From: JARFVT01 sp036677425
Lineage (GTDB): Bacteria; Pseudomonadota; Alphaproteobacteria; UBA8366; Aestuariispiraceae
Assembly: GCA_036677425.1 (NCBI GenBank)
Contig: JARFVT010000013.1
Location: 992,001-1,056,000 of the forward strand
Direction of reading: 5' to 3'
Length of the DNA stretch: 64,000 nucleotides
A program made the position numbers and the translations under genes. This document shows positions 37,106 through 46,432 of this stretch, piece after piece; the stretch's first letter is position 1; each line of letters starts with the position of its first letter. The notes beneath the pieces are model-generated. The model worked only from the letters and a program-made list of their open reading frames with translations. It had not been told where the DNA came from and ran no database searches.

Positions 37106-38347
37106 TTATCCACGCACCTTAATGCTATCGGCCTTTATCCATTTAAGTGGGTTAACAGGCTGGCCTTTGCGCCTTAGTTCCACATATAATTCAGGTTTCT
37201 TATTTTTTGCAATCAATGCCATTGTTCCAACAGGTTCACCAGTTAATAACCATTGCCCCATTACAACATTAACATTGGAGAATCCCGCAAGTACACTATG
37301 AAAACCACCATCATGTTCAATAATTAAAATAAGGCCATGATTTCTAAATGGACCCGCAAAAACAATCTGTCCATCAAATGGTGCAATTATTTGTGCGCCA
37401 GTCCTTGTTTGTATCATAAGCCCTTTTGATGTTTGTCCAAAACCTGTATCTTGCCCATAAAATTGTAATAATTTCCCCCTTGCGGGTGCAACGATATTAC
37501 CATTATCAGGAAATGGCCGCATTCCAAGTGGTTTTTTATTTATTTTTGCTATTTTAACCTTTGATTTTGTTACTTTGTCATATTTTTTATTTCTTATTTT
37601 TGGTGGTCGTTTATTTAAATTATTTAATAATTCATGAAGTGTATTGGCTTTTTTTACTAATTGCAAAACTGTTTTTTGTGTTTTTTTACGCTGTTCTTCT
37701 GTTTGTTTATGTAATGCGGTTTTTTTGGTTAATATTTTTGCAAGCTTTATTCGTTGATTATTTAAACCATTTTCAGCTTGGTTAAGCTGTTGATGTTTTT
37801 GGTAAATATCATCTTTTACTTGTGATAATATTATTAATTCATCACGCAAAATATCGGCTCTATCACGCAATGATGGCACAGCTATTTGTAATAACATTGT
37901 GCTTCTGATTGCATCAACTGGCGGCCCTGGATACATAAAAAATGCCTTTGATGGGGCATTTGATATACGCGATAATGCGCTTAATATGTTACTTAATTCA
38001 TGATTGCGTTGCAGAAGTTTTGTTTGACGATGTTTTAAATCATTTGTTAATGCCACCAATTGTTGTTCCAATGATGTCATTATTGCTTCGCGTTCTTGGG
38101 TATTATTTGCCAATTGAATTATTTTACTTCGAAGTGTCTTTAATTCTTTTGCTAATATGATTGATTTTTGATGTAGCTTTTTTCCAATATTTCGAGTTTG
38201 GTTAATATTAGTTTCAATTTCTTTTATTTCATCAATTTTATCAGCTAACACAATATTATTAAACATCAATATATTAGCCAATAATATTGCTTTGCCGCCA
38301 ATTGAAAGCAGAACTGTTATGAGTTTATATATTTTAAGATGCTGCAC
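37106..38347 (-). CDS. envC: Murein hydrolase activator EnvC
   Basis: 413 residues. Signal segment at the N-terminus, a long coiled-coil (residues about 36-255, rich in Gln, Lys, Leu) and a C-terminal LytM/M23 domain (VAPARGKLLQFYGQDTGFGQ, IIAPFDGQIVFAGPFRNHGL, IIEHDGGFHSVLAGF). The zinc ligands of active M23 enzymes are not all present, as in EnvC, which activates amidases for septal splitting instead of cutting murein itself. It starts with GTG overlapping the gpmI stop (TAGTG), so translation is coupled. Confidence 0.88.
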   Translation of the reverse strand: MQHLKIYKLITVLLSIGGKAILLANILMFNNIVLADKIDEIKEIETNINQTRNIGKKLHQKSIILAKELKTLRSKIIQLANNTQEREAIMTSLEQQLVALTNDLKHRQTKLLQRNHELSNILSALSRISNAPSKAFFMYPGPPVDAIRSTMLLQIAVPSLRDRADILRDELIILSQVKDDIYQKHQQLNQAENGLNNQRIKLAKILTKKTALHKQTEEQRKKTQKTVLQLVKKANTLHELLNNLNKRPPKIRNKKYDKVTKSKVKIAKINKKPLGMRPFPDNGNIVAPARGKLLQFYGQDTGFGQTSKGLMIQTRTGAQIIAPFDGQIVFAGPFRNHGLILIIEHDGGFHSVLAGFSNVNVVMGQWLLTGEPVGTMALIAKNKKPELYVELRRKGQPVNPLKWIKADSIKVRG

Positions 38348-39897
38348 TATTTGCCTTTAAATTCGCTTTTGATGTCATTGATAAGCGATTGACCGCTCAT
38401 TTCATCTGGTTTGGGGATTTGCATTAAATCTAATATTGTTGGGGCGATATCGGCAAGGCTTCCAGAATTTAAATTAAATTGCCCTTTACCAAGTAAAATT
38501 AACGGTACAGGGTTTAATGTATGTGCTGTGTGTGGTTGATCGCTGCTGGGGTCTTTCATTAATTCTGCATTACCATGATCAGCGGTGATCAACATCGCAG
38601 CACCAGTATCCTCAACCGCATTTGCGACTTTACCGATACAATTATCAACGGCTTCAATAGCTTTAATCGCCGCATTTAAAATACCCGTATGACCAACCAT
38701 ATCCGCATTGGCAAAATTAACGATAATTAAGTCATATTTATGGCTGTTTATTGCATTCACTAATTTTGTTGTTAATTCTGGTGCCGACATTTCTGGCTGC
38801 AAGTCATAGGTCGCAACCTTTGGCGAGGCGATTAAAATACGATCTTCGCCTTCAAAAATTTCTTCTTTGCCGCCATTGAAAAAAAATGTTACATGGGCGT
38901 ATTTCTCTGTTTCGGCAATGCGTAATTGTTTTTTACCCGTATTTGATATGATTTCACCAAGGGTGTTTTTTAATTTTTCTGGTGGAAAGATAAGCGACAT
39001 ATGTTTATTTATGGATTTGGAATATTCAACCATGCCAATCTTAGCTGTAAAATCAATGTTTTTTTTACGTTGAAAACCATCGAATTTTGGGTCAATAAAT
39101 GAAGTAATAATTTGCCTTGCCCTATCGGCGCGAAAATTTGCCATGATAAGACCATCACCATCTTGCATTCCATCATATTGGCCAATGGTGGTTGGTTCAA
39201 AAAATTCATCAAATATATCATTTTCATATGATTTATTTATTGCCTGTAATGGATTGAAGCAGTTATTGTTATCACCACTGCCGTTACAGATTAAATTATA
39301 TGCCTTTTCAACACGTTGCCAATTATTATCACGATCCATTGCCCAATATCGACCAACCATAGTGGTGATTACGGCATTGGGTGCGGATTTTATGAACTCA
39401 TCCATATATAATGCGGCGCTTTTTGGTGCGCTGTCGCGCCCGTCTAAAATCGCATGAATTTTAACCTTAATTCCCGCATCATGTAAAATATTTGCCAATG
39501 CAGCCAAATGCCGGTAATGCGAATGCACACCACCAGCCGACAATAAACCCATTATATGGGCAGTTCCATTTGATTTTTTTAAATTGTTAATAAACTTTTT
39601 GATATTTTCATTATTAGGTAATATGCCATCATTAATTGCCACATCAATTTTTGGTAATGATTGCATTACAACACGGCCTGCACCTAAATTCATATGGCCG
39701 ACTTCGGAATTACCCATTTGGCCTTTTGGCAGTCCAACAAATCCTTCTGATGCTTGTAACAATGCGGTTGGATATTGTGCGTTAAGCCGATCCCAATTAG
39801 GTGTTTTTGCCAATTTTACTGCATTATCTGCATGATCAACCCGTTGTCCCCAACCGTCTAAAATGCATAAAATTACAGGCTTGATTGCATTTGACAT
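38347..39897 (-). CDS. gpmI: 2,3-bisphosphoglycerate-independent phosphoglycerate mutase
   Basis: 516 residues. ILCILDGWGQR with the metal Asp, then the catalytic Ser in GQMGNSEVGHMNLGAGR, the transferase motifs ILDGRDSAPKSA and MVGRYWAMDRDNNWQR, and the closing VNFANADMVGHTG and ADHGNAELMKD metal sites. It interconverts 3- and 2-phosphoglycerate in glycolysis and gluconeogenesis using manganese. It is the first gene of the gpmI-envC-ctpA-deacetylase-rppH operon; 288 bp upstream to regA hold no supported gene. Confidence 0.95.
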   Translation of the reverse strand: MSNAIKPVILCILDGWGQRVDHADNAVKLAKTPNWDRLNAQYPTALLQASEGFVGLPKGQMGNSEVGHMNLGAGRVVMQSLPKIDVAINDGILPNNENIKKFINNLKKSNGTAHIMGLLSAGGVHSHYRHLAALANILHDAGIKVKIHAILDGRDSAPKSAALYMDEFIKSAPNAVITTMVGRYWAMDRDNNWQRVEKAYNLICNGSGDNNNCFNPLQAINKSYENDIFDEFFEPTTIGQYDGMQDGDGLIMANFRADRARQIITSFIDPKFDGFQRKKNIDFTAKIGMVEYSKSINKHMSLIFPPEKLKNTLGEIISNTGKKQLRIAETEKYAHVTFFFNGGKEEIFEGEDRILIASPKVATYDLQPEMSAPELTTKLVNAINSHKYDLIIVNFANADMVGHTGILNAAIKAIEAVDNCIGKVANAVEDTGAAMLITADHGNAELMKDPSSDQPHTAHTLNPVPLILLGKGQFNLNSGSLADIAPTILDLMQIPKPDEMSGQSLINDIKSEFKGK

Positions 39898-40185
39898 CTT
39901 AATTTTTATAACCTAACTTTGTCTGTTGTTACACCACTATCATTATGTCTTATTAATTCATATAATAAAATAGCTTAAAACATATTAATTATATATATTT
40001 ATAATCCATGTGGTTAAATATAAATATTTTAGAATATGAAAATATAATGAAAGAGATTTTTATTTTTTTACTTAATATTTTCATATGTATATTGATAGTT
40101 TATATTTATAATGAGTTTTTTAATTAAACAAAGTTTTTAAAATAACTTCTAACGGTATTTAGATATATTTCATAGCAATAATAAT

Positions 40186-40728
40186 TTAATCATGAGGGGC
40201 GTGTTTATTTAAAATACGTTGTAATGTTCGCCGATGCATTTTAAGTCGTCTTGCGGTTTCAGAAACATTATTATCACATTGCGTAAACACCCTTAATATA
40301 TGTTCCCATCTTACTCGGTCCGCCGACATTGGATCATCTGGTGGTGCAGGCAATGATTTATCATTTTCAAGCAATGCCGCTTCTATTTGATCTGCATCGG
40401 CTGGCTTTGCCAAATAATCTACTGCACCTGATTTAACTGCGGCAACCGCACTGGCTATATTACCATATCCTGTTAACATCACCACGCGAATATCAGAATT
40501 TGCATTACAAAGGGCTTCGACCACCTTTAAACCATTGCCATCATCAAGCCGTAAATCAACGAGGGCATAGGCAGGGCTGGTGGTTTTTGCCTTTTCTAAC
40601 CCTTGTTTAATATTGGCTGCTGTATCGACAATGAAGCCACGTCTTTGCATGGCTCTTGCTAATCTATTTATCAAAATAAGATCATCATCAACGATTAATA
40701 ATGTTTTTTTATATATAATATTATTCAT
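40186..40728 (-). CDS. regA: Redox response regulator RegA/ActR/PrrA
   Basis: 180 residues. Receiver domain with the acidic pair in LLIVDDDLILINRLARAMQR, phosphoacceptor Asp in YALVDLRLDDGNGL and conserved Lys in DYLAKPADADQIEAAL. The C-terminal Fis-type helix-turn-helix reads NVSETARRLKMHRRTLQRIL, nearly identical to the invariant RegA DNA-binding helix of alphaproteobacteria. In relatives it controls respiration, CO2 and nitrogen fixation and oxidases according to redox state. It overlaps regB by 8 bp, so the pair is co-translated, with regB first; more usual is a divergent or separated layout. Confidence 0.9.
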   Translation of the reverse strand: MNNIIYKKTLLIVDDDLILINRLARAMQRRGFIVDTAANIKQGLEKAKTTSPAYALVDLRLDDGNGLKVVEALCNANSDIRVVMLTGYGNIASAVAAVKSGAVDYLAKPADADQIEAALLENDKSLPAPPDDPMSADRVRWEHILRVFTQCDNNVSETARRLKMHRRTLQRILNKHAPHD

Positions 40729-42073
40729 TAATATTAAAGCCTATATTATTATTTTTATTATTTTCTAAATTAATGTGCCACCATTTAATAGTAATTTCTG
40801 CACCTGTTGTGTCATCTATTCTATTTCGATAACTTATGCTTGCACCAACTCTTTCCAAAAGATTCTGTGCTATAAAAACCCCAAGCCCCATATGTTGCCC
40901 AGTATTATTTCGGCTGGATATATATGGTTTGCCCAAATTATTTAATATATTCGTCGTGAAGCCATAACCATCATCTTTTATCGTAACTATTATTCGTTTG
41001 TCATCCCAAAAAAGATTTATAATAACAGTTTTATTTGCAAACTGCCCTGCATTTTGAATTATATTAGCCAATGCATGACCAATTTCAAGTTTTCTGGTGA
41101 TAATTGGTTCGCGCCCTATACTATTTTTATCAATTTTAATATTAAGTTGAATATTTTCAGGAATATGGTTAGCAGCGGCCTTGGAAATTAATTCACCTAA
41201 CAAAATTTTACTAAATTCCATTTCGCCATGATCATTGGGACGCATTGACATATTTTTTAAAATATCACGACATCTTGCGGTTTGGCTAAGCAATAATTTA
41301 ATATCATCGCTAAATTGGCTGTCATCATCTATTTCATTTGAAATTTCCTTTGCAACTACGGCAATTACAGCTAATGGTGATCCTAATTCATGGGCGGCGG
41401 CGGCGGCTAAACTTCCAAGTGATGATAGGCTTTGTTCCCGTGAAAGGGCAGATTCAGTTGCCGATAATGCATCAATATTGCGCCTTGCTTCTTCGGCTAA
41501 AAACCAAAAATAGGTTGCGGTAAAAATAACCGCAACAACAAGTGCGACCCAAAGACCAATAATATAAAAACCATCTATATTATATATATTACTATCTAAT
41601 TTTAACGGTAAATAGAAATTTGATAAAAAACTGATGGTGGATATTGATAATATGGCAATTATTATTACGGCACTACGCGATAACATGGTTGCAGAAACAG
41701 TTACAGGAACAAGAATTAAAAGTGCAAATGGGTTATATAGCCCACCAGTTAAATATATTAAAATTGATAATTGTAATGTATCAAATGCCATGATGAAGGC
41801 TGCATGGCGATTTTTTAATTTGCCATGGCGCGGATAATTCATGCCAATTAATAAATTTGAAATACCAAGCAATAAAATTGTGGCTAGGCAATAATAAAGC
41901 TCTAACGGATATTGCAATATAAATTCAACCATCATAATTGTGATTAATTGCCCTGCGAATGCTATCCATCTAATTAAAATTAAGGCTTTGGCATTAATCC
42001 CACCAAGCTTTGCCTTATAACCAAAGCCTGTTGGAATTATCAATTTTAATATATAGTTATAAATTTTACTCAC
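40721..42073 (-). CDS. regB: Redox sensor histidine kinase RegB/ActS/PrrB
   Basis: 450 residues. Six membrane segments in the first 205 residues contain the quinone-responsive motif as LTGGLYNPFALLILVPV. The H-box is AAAAHELGSPLAVIAVVAK, and the conserved redox-active cysteine position appears in LLSQTARCRDILKN. The ATPase part shows NIIQNAGQFA (N box), DDGYGF and GLGVFIAQNLLERVG. The sensor dampens its kinase when the quinone pool or Cys is oxidised. All hallmark residues are present, so a working sensor is expected. Confidence 0.9.
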   Translation of the reverse strand: MSKIYNYILKLIIPTGFGYKAKLGGINAKALILIRWIAFAGQLITIMMVEFILQYPLELYYCLATILLLGISNLLIGMNYPRHGKLKNRHAAFIMAFDTLQLSILIYLTGGLYNPFALLILVPVTVSATMLSRSAVIIIAILSISTISFLSNFYLPLKLDSNIYNIDGFYIIGLWVALVVAVIFTATYFWFLAEEARRNIDALSATESALSREQSLSSLGSLAAAAAHELGSPLAVIAVVAKEISNEIDDDSQFSDDIKLLLSQTARCRDILKNMSMRPNDHGEMEFSKILLGELISKAAANHIPENIQLNIKIDKNSIGREPIITRKLEIGHALANIIQNAGQFANKTVIINLFWDDKRIIVTIKDDGYGFTTNILNNLGKPYISSRNNTGQHMGLGVFIAQNLLERVGASISYRNRIDDTTGAEITIKWWHINLENNKNNNIGFNINE

Positions 42074-42117
42074 GGTAATATTACAATATAATATTTTAAG
42101 CTATTGCTTTGTAACTA

Positions 42118-43143
42118 TTATTTTTCATTGGTAACACCCGCATCGGCAAATGTTGCCATGCCCGTATGACATGCAATGGCTGATTTAACAATTCCAAGGG
42201 CAAGGGCGGCACCTGATGCTTCGCCAAGCCGCATATTCATATCCAAAATTGGTTTTTTATTTAATTTATCCAATAGTTTAATATGGGCTGGTTCCATTGA
42301 TAAATGACCAATGATGCAATGGTCCAATGCTGATGGGTCAAATGTGGTTAAAATAGCAGCGGCAACCGTTGTTGCATACCCATCCAAAATTACGGGAATT
42401 CGTGCCATTCTTGCGGCAAGGACTGCGCCTGTTATTGCGGCTAATTCAAAACCACCAAGATGGCGTAAAATATCCAAACCATCATCCATTGCCGTTAAAT
42501 GTTTTTTAACGCCTTTATCAACCACATCAATTTTATTTTGAAATGCATCACCAGAAACACCCGTTCCAGGGCCTGTCCAATTTTTAGCATCACCACCATA
42601 AAGCGCCATTGACATGGCAGCAGCGGAGCTTGAATTTGCAATACCCATTTCGCCAAGGCATAAAATATCGATATCATCTTCAACTGCCATCATGCCATAT
42701 GCCATGGCGGTGGCACATTCATCTTCGCTCATCGCTGGTGATTTGGTGAAATCTTCGGTTGGGTTATCAAGTGCCATTTCATAAACGCGTAATTCGGCAT
42801 CATTAATTTTGCATAATTGATTTATTGCGGCACCTCCTGCTTGGAAATTGGCAACCATCTGCATGGTTACTTCGGGTGGAAATGCTGATACTCCCTGTGC
42901 GGCAACTCCGTGATTACCGGCAAATACCGCAACGCGCGGGCGTTTTATCTCAAGGCTGCATCCCGATTGCCATGATGCAAACCATTGTGATATTTCTTCT
43001 AATTTACCTAATGAACCTGCTGGTTTTGTTAATTCAGCTTCACGATTTTGTGCTTTAATTAAGGCTTTTTCATTTTTACTTGGAAGCTTTTTTAATAATG
43101 CGCGCATTTCGTTTAAATTTGCTTGTGATGTGCTACCTGACAT
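42118..43143 (-). CDS. cobT: Nicotinate-nucleotide--dimethylbenzimidazole phosphoribosyltransferase
   Basis: 341 residues. Family blocks: LTKPAGSLGKLEEISQWFAS, VFAGNHGVAAQGVSAFP, QMVANFQAGGAAINQL, LCLGEMGIANSSSAAAMSMA, GTGVSGDAFQNK, and the catalytic Glu near the end in MNMRLGEASGAALALG. It makes alpha-ribazole 5'-phosphate for the lower ligand of cobalamin. It is transcribed away from cobS, with 118 AT-rich bases between them in which no cobalamin riboswitch was recognised. Confidence 0.93.
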   Translation of the reverse strand: MSGSTSQANLNEMRALLKKLPSKNEKALIKAQNREAELTKPAGSLGKLEEISQWFASWQSGCSLEIKRPRVAVFAGNHGVAAQGVSAFPPEVTMQMVANFQAGGAAINQLCKINDAELRVYEMALDNPTEDFTKSPAMSEDECATAMAYGMMAVEDDIDILCLGEMGIANSSSAAAMSMALYGGDAKNWTGPGTGVSGDAFQNKIDVVDKGVKKHLTAMDDGLDILRHLGGFELAAITGAVLAARMARIPVILDGYATTVAAAILTTFDPSALDHCIIGHLSMEPAHIKLLDKLNKKPILDMNMRLGEASGAALALGIVKSAIACHTGMATFADAGVTNEK

Positions 43144-43261
43144 TTATATTACCTTAAAATATGCTATTGATAATTCTTAAATTTATATTGATTTAGGCCG
43201 ATATTATATTATATCAAGTTTATATGTTTGTTAAATTTATTTTGGATTATATTATTATAAA

Positions 43262-44047
43262 ATGACAGATAAAAATAGAAATATTGATGATAAATTTATT
43301 ATTTGGCGTGATTTTAAGATAGCCATTGGCTTTTTTACTAGATTGCCGATTAAATTTGATCAAAATCACGCTCCATATCCATTTATAAAAACCGTATGGG
43401 CTTTTCCCTTGGCAGGATTTGTCATTGGTTTACTGGCGGCGTTAATATTTGCCATTGCCGATATATTAGGCATAAATATATGGATAGGTGCATTTTTAAC
43501 AATTGGTGCAACGGCAATTATTACTGGTGCGCTACATGAAGACGGGCTTGCAGATTTTTTTGACGGCATATGGGGCGGTGATAATGCCAAACGGCGTTTG
43601 GAAATCATGCGCGATAGTAATATCGGTACTTATGGTGCATTGGCCTTGATTATTGCAACTGGACTTAAATTTTCAAGCATTATCAATATAAATATGAGTT
43701 ATATTTTATCAAGCTTGATTGCGGCGCATATTTTCTCACGCGCTATATTGCCAATAATAATGTATCATATGGATATGGCAGGTAAAACAGGCCTTGCCGC
43801 GTCATTTGGCAAGCCCAATAAAATCTTATCATTGATTGCATTATTCATCGGTGTTTTTGCAATAATTATTTTATTGGGAATTAAGGCCAGTGCGATTATT
43901 ATAATTACAATCAGTATGGTTATATTTTTAATGGTAAGGTTAGTTAAAAATAAAATTGGCGGTTACAATGGTGATATTCTTGGTATGATACAACAAATAT
44001 GCGAGATAATAATTCTTATTTGTTGTTCAGTACAATTTTCTGGGTAA
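43262..44047 (+). CDS. cobS: Adenosylcobinamide-GDP ribazoletransferase (cobalamin synthase)
   Basis: 261 residues, polytopic. KIAIGFFTRLPIKF and the metal/nucleotide motif ALHEDGLADFFDGIWGGDNA followed by KRRLEIMRDSNIGTYG are the CobS signature. It joins adenosylcobinamide-GDP with alpha-ribazole (phosphate) in the inner membrane, the last assembly step. It heads a run of cobS, cobC, cobU and cobW on the plus strand. Confidence 0.93.
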   Translation: MTDKNRNIDDKFIIWRDFKIAIGFFTRLPIKFDQNHAPYPFIKTVWAFPLAGFVIGLLAALIFAIADILGINIWIGAFLTIGATAIITGALHEDGLADFFDGIWGGDNAKRRLEIMRDSNIGTYGALALIIATGLKFSSIININMSYILSSLIAAHIFSRAILPIIMYHMDMAGKTGLAASFGKPNKILSLIALFIGVFAIIILLGIKASAIIIITISMVIFLMVRLVKNKIGGYNGDILGMIQQICEIIILICCSVQFSG

Positions 44048-44095
44048 TATGAAGCTCAAATTAAATTTATAATATATGTAATCAGGAATATTTTA

Positions 44096-44740
44096 ATGAC
44101 AATAATTGTAACAAAATGGTGGTGGATACGCCATGCACCAGTTAGCGTCAATAACGGTCAAATATATGGGCAACAAGATTTGCCATGCGATTGTAGTGAT
44201 TTAGATTCATTTGAATTTTTGGCGAAATATCTACCAAATAATGGGCAGTTAATAACCAGCAATCTTCAACGAACAACACAAACCGCAGATGCAATAATTT
44301 CTGCTGATAAAAAAATTAATTCAGATTTAAATTTAAGCGAGGCAAATATCGAGAAAGATTTTCGTGAACAAAGCTTTGGTGATTGGCAAGGACTTAGCTA
44401 TGAAGAATTTAACAAAATACGCGATGATATTGCCCATAGATATTGGTTAGCGCCCGCATTTGAACGCGCACCAAATGGTGAAAGCTTTGTTGATTTAATG
44501 GCGCGGGTTGTGCCGGCCATAACCAAATTAACCGCGCAATATTCGGGGCGTGATATTATATCGGTGGCACATGGTGGTACTATCCGTGCGGCAATTGCCT
44601 TTGGGCTTGGTATCGATGCGGAAAGCGCATTGGCCTTTAGTATCGATAATTCATCAATAACAAGATTAGATCATATTTCCAGTGCAAGCGGTGATAGCTG
44701 GCGTATAAATTTTTTAAATTCGCATCATTATAAAAAATAA
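44096..44740 (+). CDS. cobC: Histidine phosphatase, probable alpha-ribazole phosphatase
   Basis: 214 residues. The phosphoglycerate-mutase-like active site is WWWIRHAPVSVNNGQIYGQQ (RHA instead of RHG, usual in alphaproteobacterial CobC), with the second His in ISVAHGGTIRAAIAFGLG and EQSFGDWQGLSYEEF in between. Position between cobS and cobU supports dephosphorylation of alpha-ribazole phosphate or cobalamin 5'-phosphate. The fold alone would not exclude another phosphatase role. Confidence 0.8.
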   Translation: MTIIVTKWWWIRHAPVSVNNGQIYGQQDLPCDCSDLDSFEFLAKYLPNNGQLITSNLQRTTQTADAIISADKKINSDLNLSEANIEKDFREQSFGDWQGLSYEEFNKIRDDIAHRYWLAPAFERAPNGESFVDLMARVVPAITKLTAQYSGRDIISVAHGGTIRAAIAFGLGIDAESALAFSIDNSSITRLDHISSASGDSWRINFLNSHHYKK

Positions 44741-44758
44741 ATATAATAGGCATGGTTA

Positions 44759-45307
44759 ATGAACGCATCAAATTTTAAATCTAGCCTTATTCTGGGTGGG
44801 GCAAGATCGGGTAAAACCGCATATGCATTGGATATGGCATGCGGCCTATCAAATTCAAATAATTTACAAAAAATATATGTGGCAACTGCCGAAGACCGCG
44901 ATCATGAAATGCATCAACGAATAATGCGCCATCAACAAGAAAGACAAAATGATGGTTGGCAAACTATAGAATCTCCGTTTGAATTGCCTGATATTATAAC
45001 ATTAAATTCGGGCTGTGATCACATATTGCTGGTTGATTGTTTAACGCTTTGGCTGAGCAATATAATTTTATCCAATAGGGATATTAATAAATATCAGCAA
45101 AAATTAATCATGGCGATTAATAATGCCAATTGTCATATTATCTTTGTTGCAAATGAGGTGGGATTGGGTATTGTCCCTGAAAATGCGCTGGCCAGAGAAT
45201 TTCGTGATACAGCAGGTTTTCTAAATCAAGCCATAGCAAAAACTGTTGATGAAGTTATTTTTATTGCGGCGGGATGCCCATTAGTTATGAAGAAAACTTC
45301 AAATTAG
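44759..45307 (+). CDS. cobU: Adenosylcobinamide kinase / guanylyltransferase
   Basis: 182 residues (CobU/CobP). The P-loop is LILGGARSGKTAYALDMA; YVATAEDRDHEMHQRIMRHQ with the guanylyl-acceptor His, LLVDCLTLWLSN, and VANEVGLGIVPENALAREFR complete the family pattern. It phosphorylates adenosylcobinamide and transfers GMP to it, feeding CobS. The gene is 18 nt after cobC in the same operon. Confidence 0.92.
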   Translation: MNASNFKSSLILGGARSGKTAYALDMACGLSNSNNLQKIYVATAEDRDHEMHQRIMRHQQERQNDGWQTIESPFELPDIITLNSGCDHILLVDCLTLWLSNIILSNRDINKYQQKLIMAINNANCHIIFVANEVGLGIVPENALAREFRDTAGFLNQAIAKTVDEVIFIAAGCPLVMKKTSN

Positions 45308-45332
45308 TTAAATATATGAAAGATAAAAATCA

Positions 45333-46376
45333 ATGGCAAAAAAAATTCCAGCAACTGTAATAACTGGTTTTCTTGGCGCAGGTAAAACCAGCCTTATCCG
45401 TCATATGATTGAGAATGCTAATGGTAAAAAATTGGCGTTTTTGATTAATGAATTTGGTGATCTTGGGATCGATCGTGAAATGTTGCTTGGTTGTGGTATC
45501 GAAGGTTGCAGCGAAGATGATATTGTCGAGCTGGCTAATGGTTGTATCTGCTGCACTGTTGCCGATGATTTTTTGCCAGCCATGGAAAAAATATTAGATC
45601 GTGATGATAAACCAGATCATATATTAATTGAAACCTCTGGACTTGCCTTACCAAAACCATTGGTAAAGGCCTTTAATTGGCCAGAAATTCGCGCCCAAGT
45701 AACCGTTGATGGGGTTATTACTGTTGTTGACACCAAGGCGGTTAGCGAAGGCAGATTTGCCAATGATGAAGATGCAATTCAGGCCATCCGCGAAGCCGAT
45801 AGCGAACTTGACCATGATAATCCATTGGAAGAAGTTTTTGAAGATCAATTGCAATGCGCCGATATGGTAATATTAAATAAAGCTGATTTGCTTAACGATG
45901 ATGAAATTTACGCAATAGAAAAAAAGCTTAGATCAAGTCTGCGCGACGGCGTTAATTTTATCCATTCAGCAAATGCCAAGGTTGATATTGCCATATTATT
46001 AGGCATTGATGCAGCGGCAGAAGATGATTTAGATGCGCGTTATTCACATCATGAAAATTCAGATGGTGAACATATACATGATCATGATGAGTTTATAAGC
46101 AGTACGATTAAATTAGGGCAAATAATTGATGCGGATAAATTACAAGCTGGTTTAATTAAAATTGTCAAACAACATGATATATTGCGCATTAAAGGGTTTT
46201 TATATCGCCCAAATGTTGAAAGACGCGAAGTTATACAAGCTGTGGGCCCAAGATTTAATCGTTACTTTGATCGTAAATGGCTTGATGGCGAAGTAAAACA
46301 AAGCAATATAGTTATTATTACAACCCACTCATCTGATATGTTGGCTATAACTGCAGCAATTAAATCTATTGTTTAA
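45333..46376 (+). CDS. cobW: CobW-family GTPase / metallochaperone
   Basis: 347 residues. G3E GTPase with Walker A GFLGAGKTSLIRHM, the metal-binding motif GCICCTVADDF, Walker B-like ETSGLALPKPLV and guanine motif NKADLL. A His/Asp-rich spacer (HHENSDGEHIHDHDEF) precedes the C-terminal CobW_C domain (RIKGFLYRPN). CobW proteins are thought to deliver cobalt for corrin synthesis. In most alphaproteobacteria cobW stands beside cobN; here it is followed by a DUF2125 gene and no cobN is in the window, while the unrelated chelatase CbiX is present. Confidence 0.9.
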   Translation: MAKKIPATVITGFLGAGKTSLIRHMIENANGKKLAFLINEFGDLGIDREMLLGCGIEGCSEDDIVELANGCICCTVADDFLPAMEKILDRDDKPDHILIETSGLALPKPLVKAFNWPEIRAQVTVDGVITVVDTKAVSEGRFANDEDAIQAIREADSELDHDNPLEEVFEDQLQCADMVILNKADLLNDDEIYAIEKKLRSSLRDGVNFIHSANAKVDIAILLGIDAAAEDDLDARYSHHENSDGEHIHDHDEFISSTIKLGQIIDADKLQAGLIKIVKQHDILRIKGFLYRPNVERREVIQAVGPRFNRYFDRKWLDGEVKQSNIVIITTHSSDMLAITAAIKSIV

Positions 46377-46432
46377 TTATTTGATATTACATACTTATAT
46401 ATAATATACTCATATGGTAAGATAGCTATAAA

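Noticed and set aside
40047..40127. 26-codon hydrophobic ORF (start ATG 40047) in the gap upstream of gpmI, plus strand
   Set aside because: It codes a single hydrophobic stretch in very AT-rich DNA with no clear ribosome site or homology; such ORFs arise by chance here. The 288-bp gap otherwise shows nothing I can support.
43144..43261. Cobalamin riboswitch between cobT and cobS
   Set aside because: The 118 bases are AT-rich with no conserved core elements.
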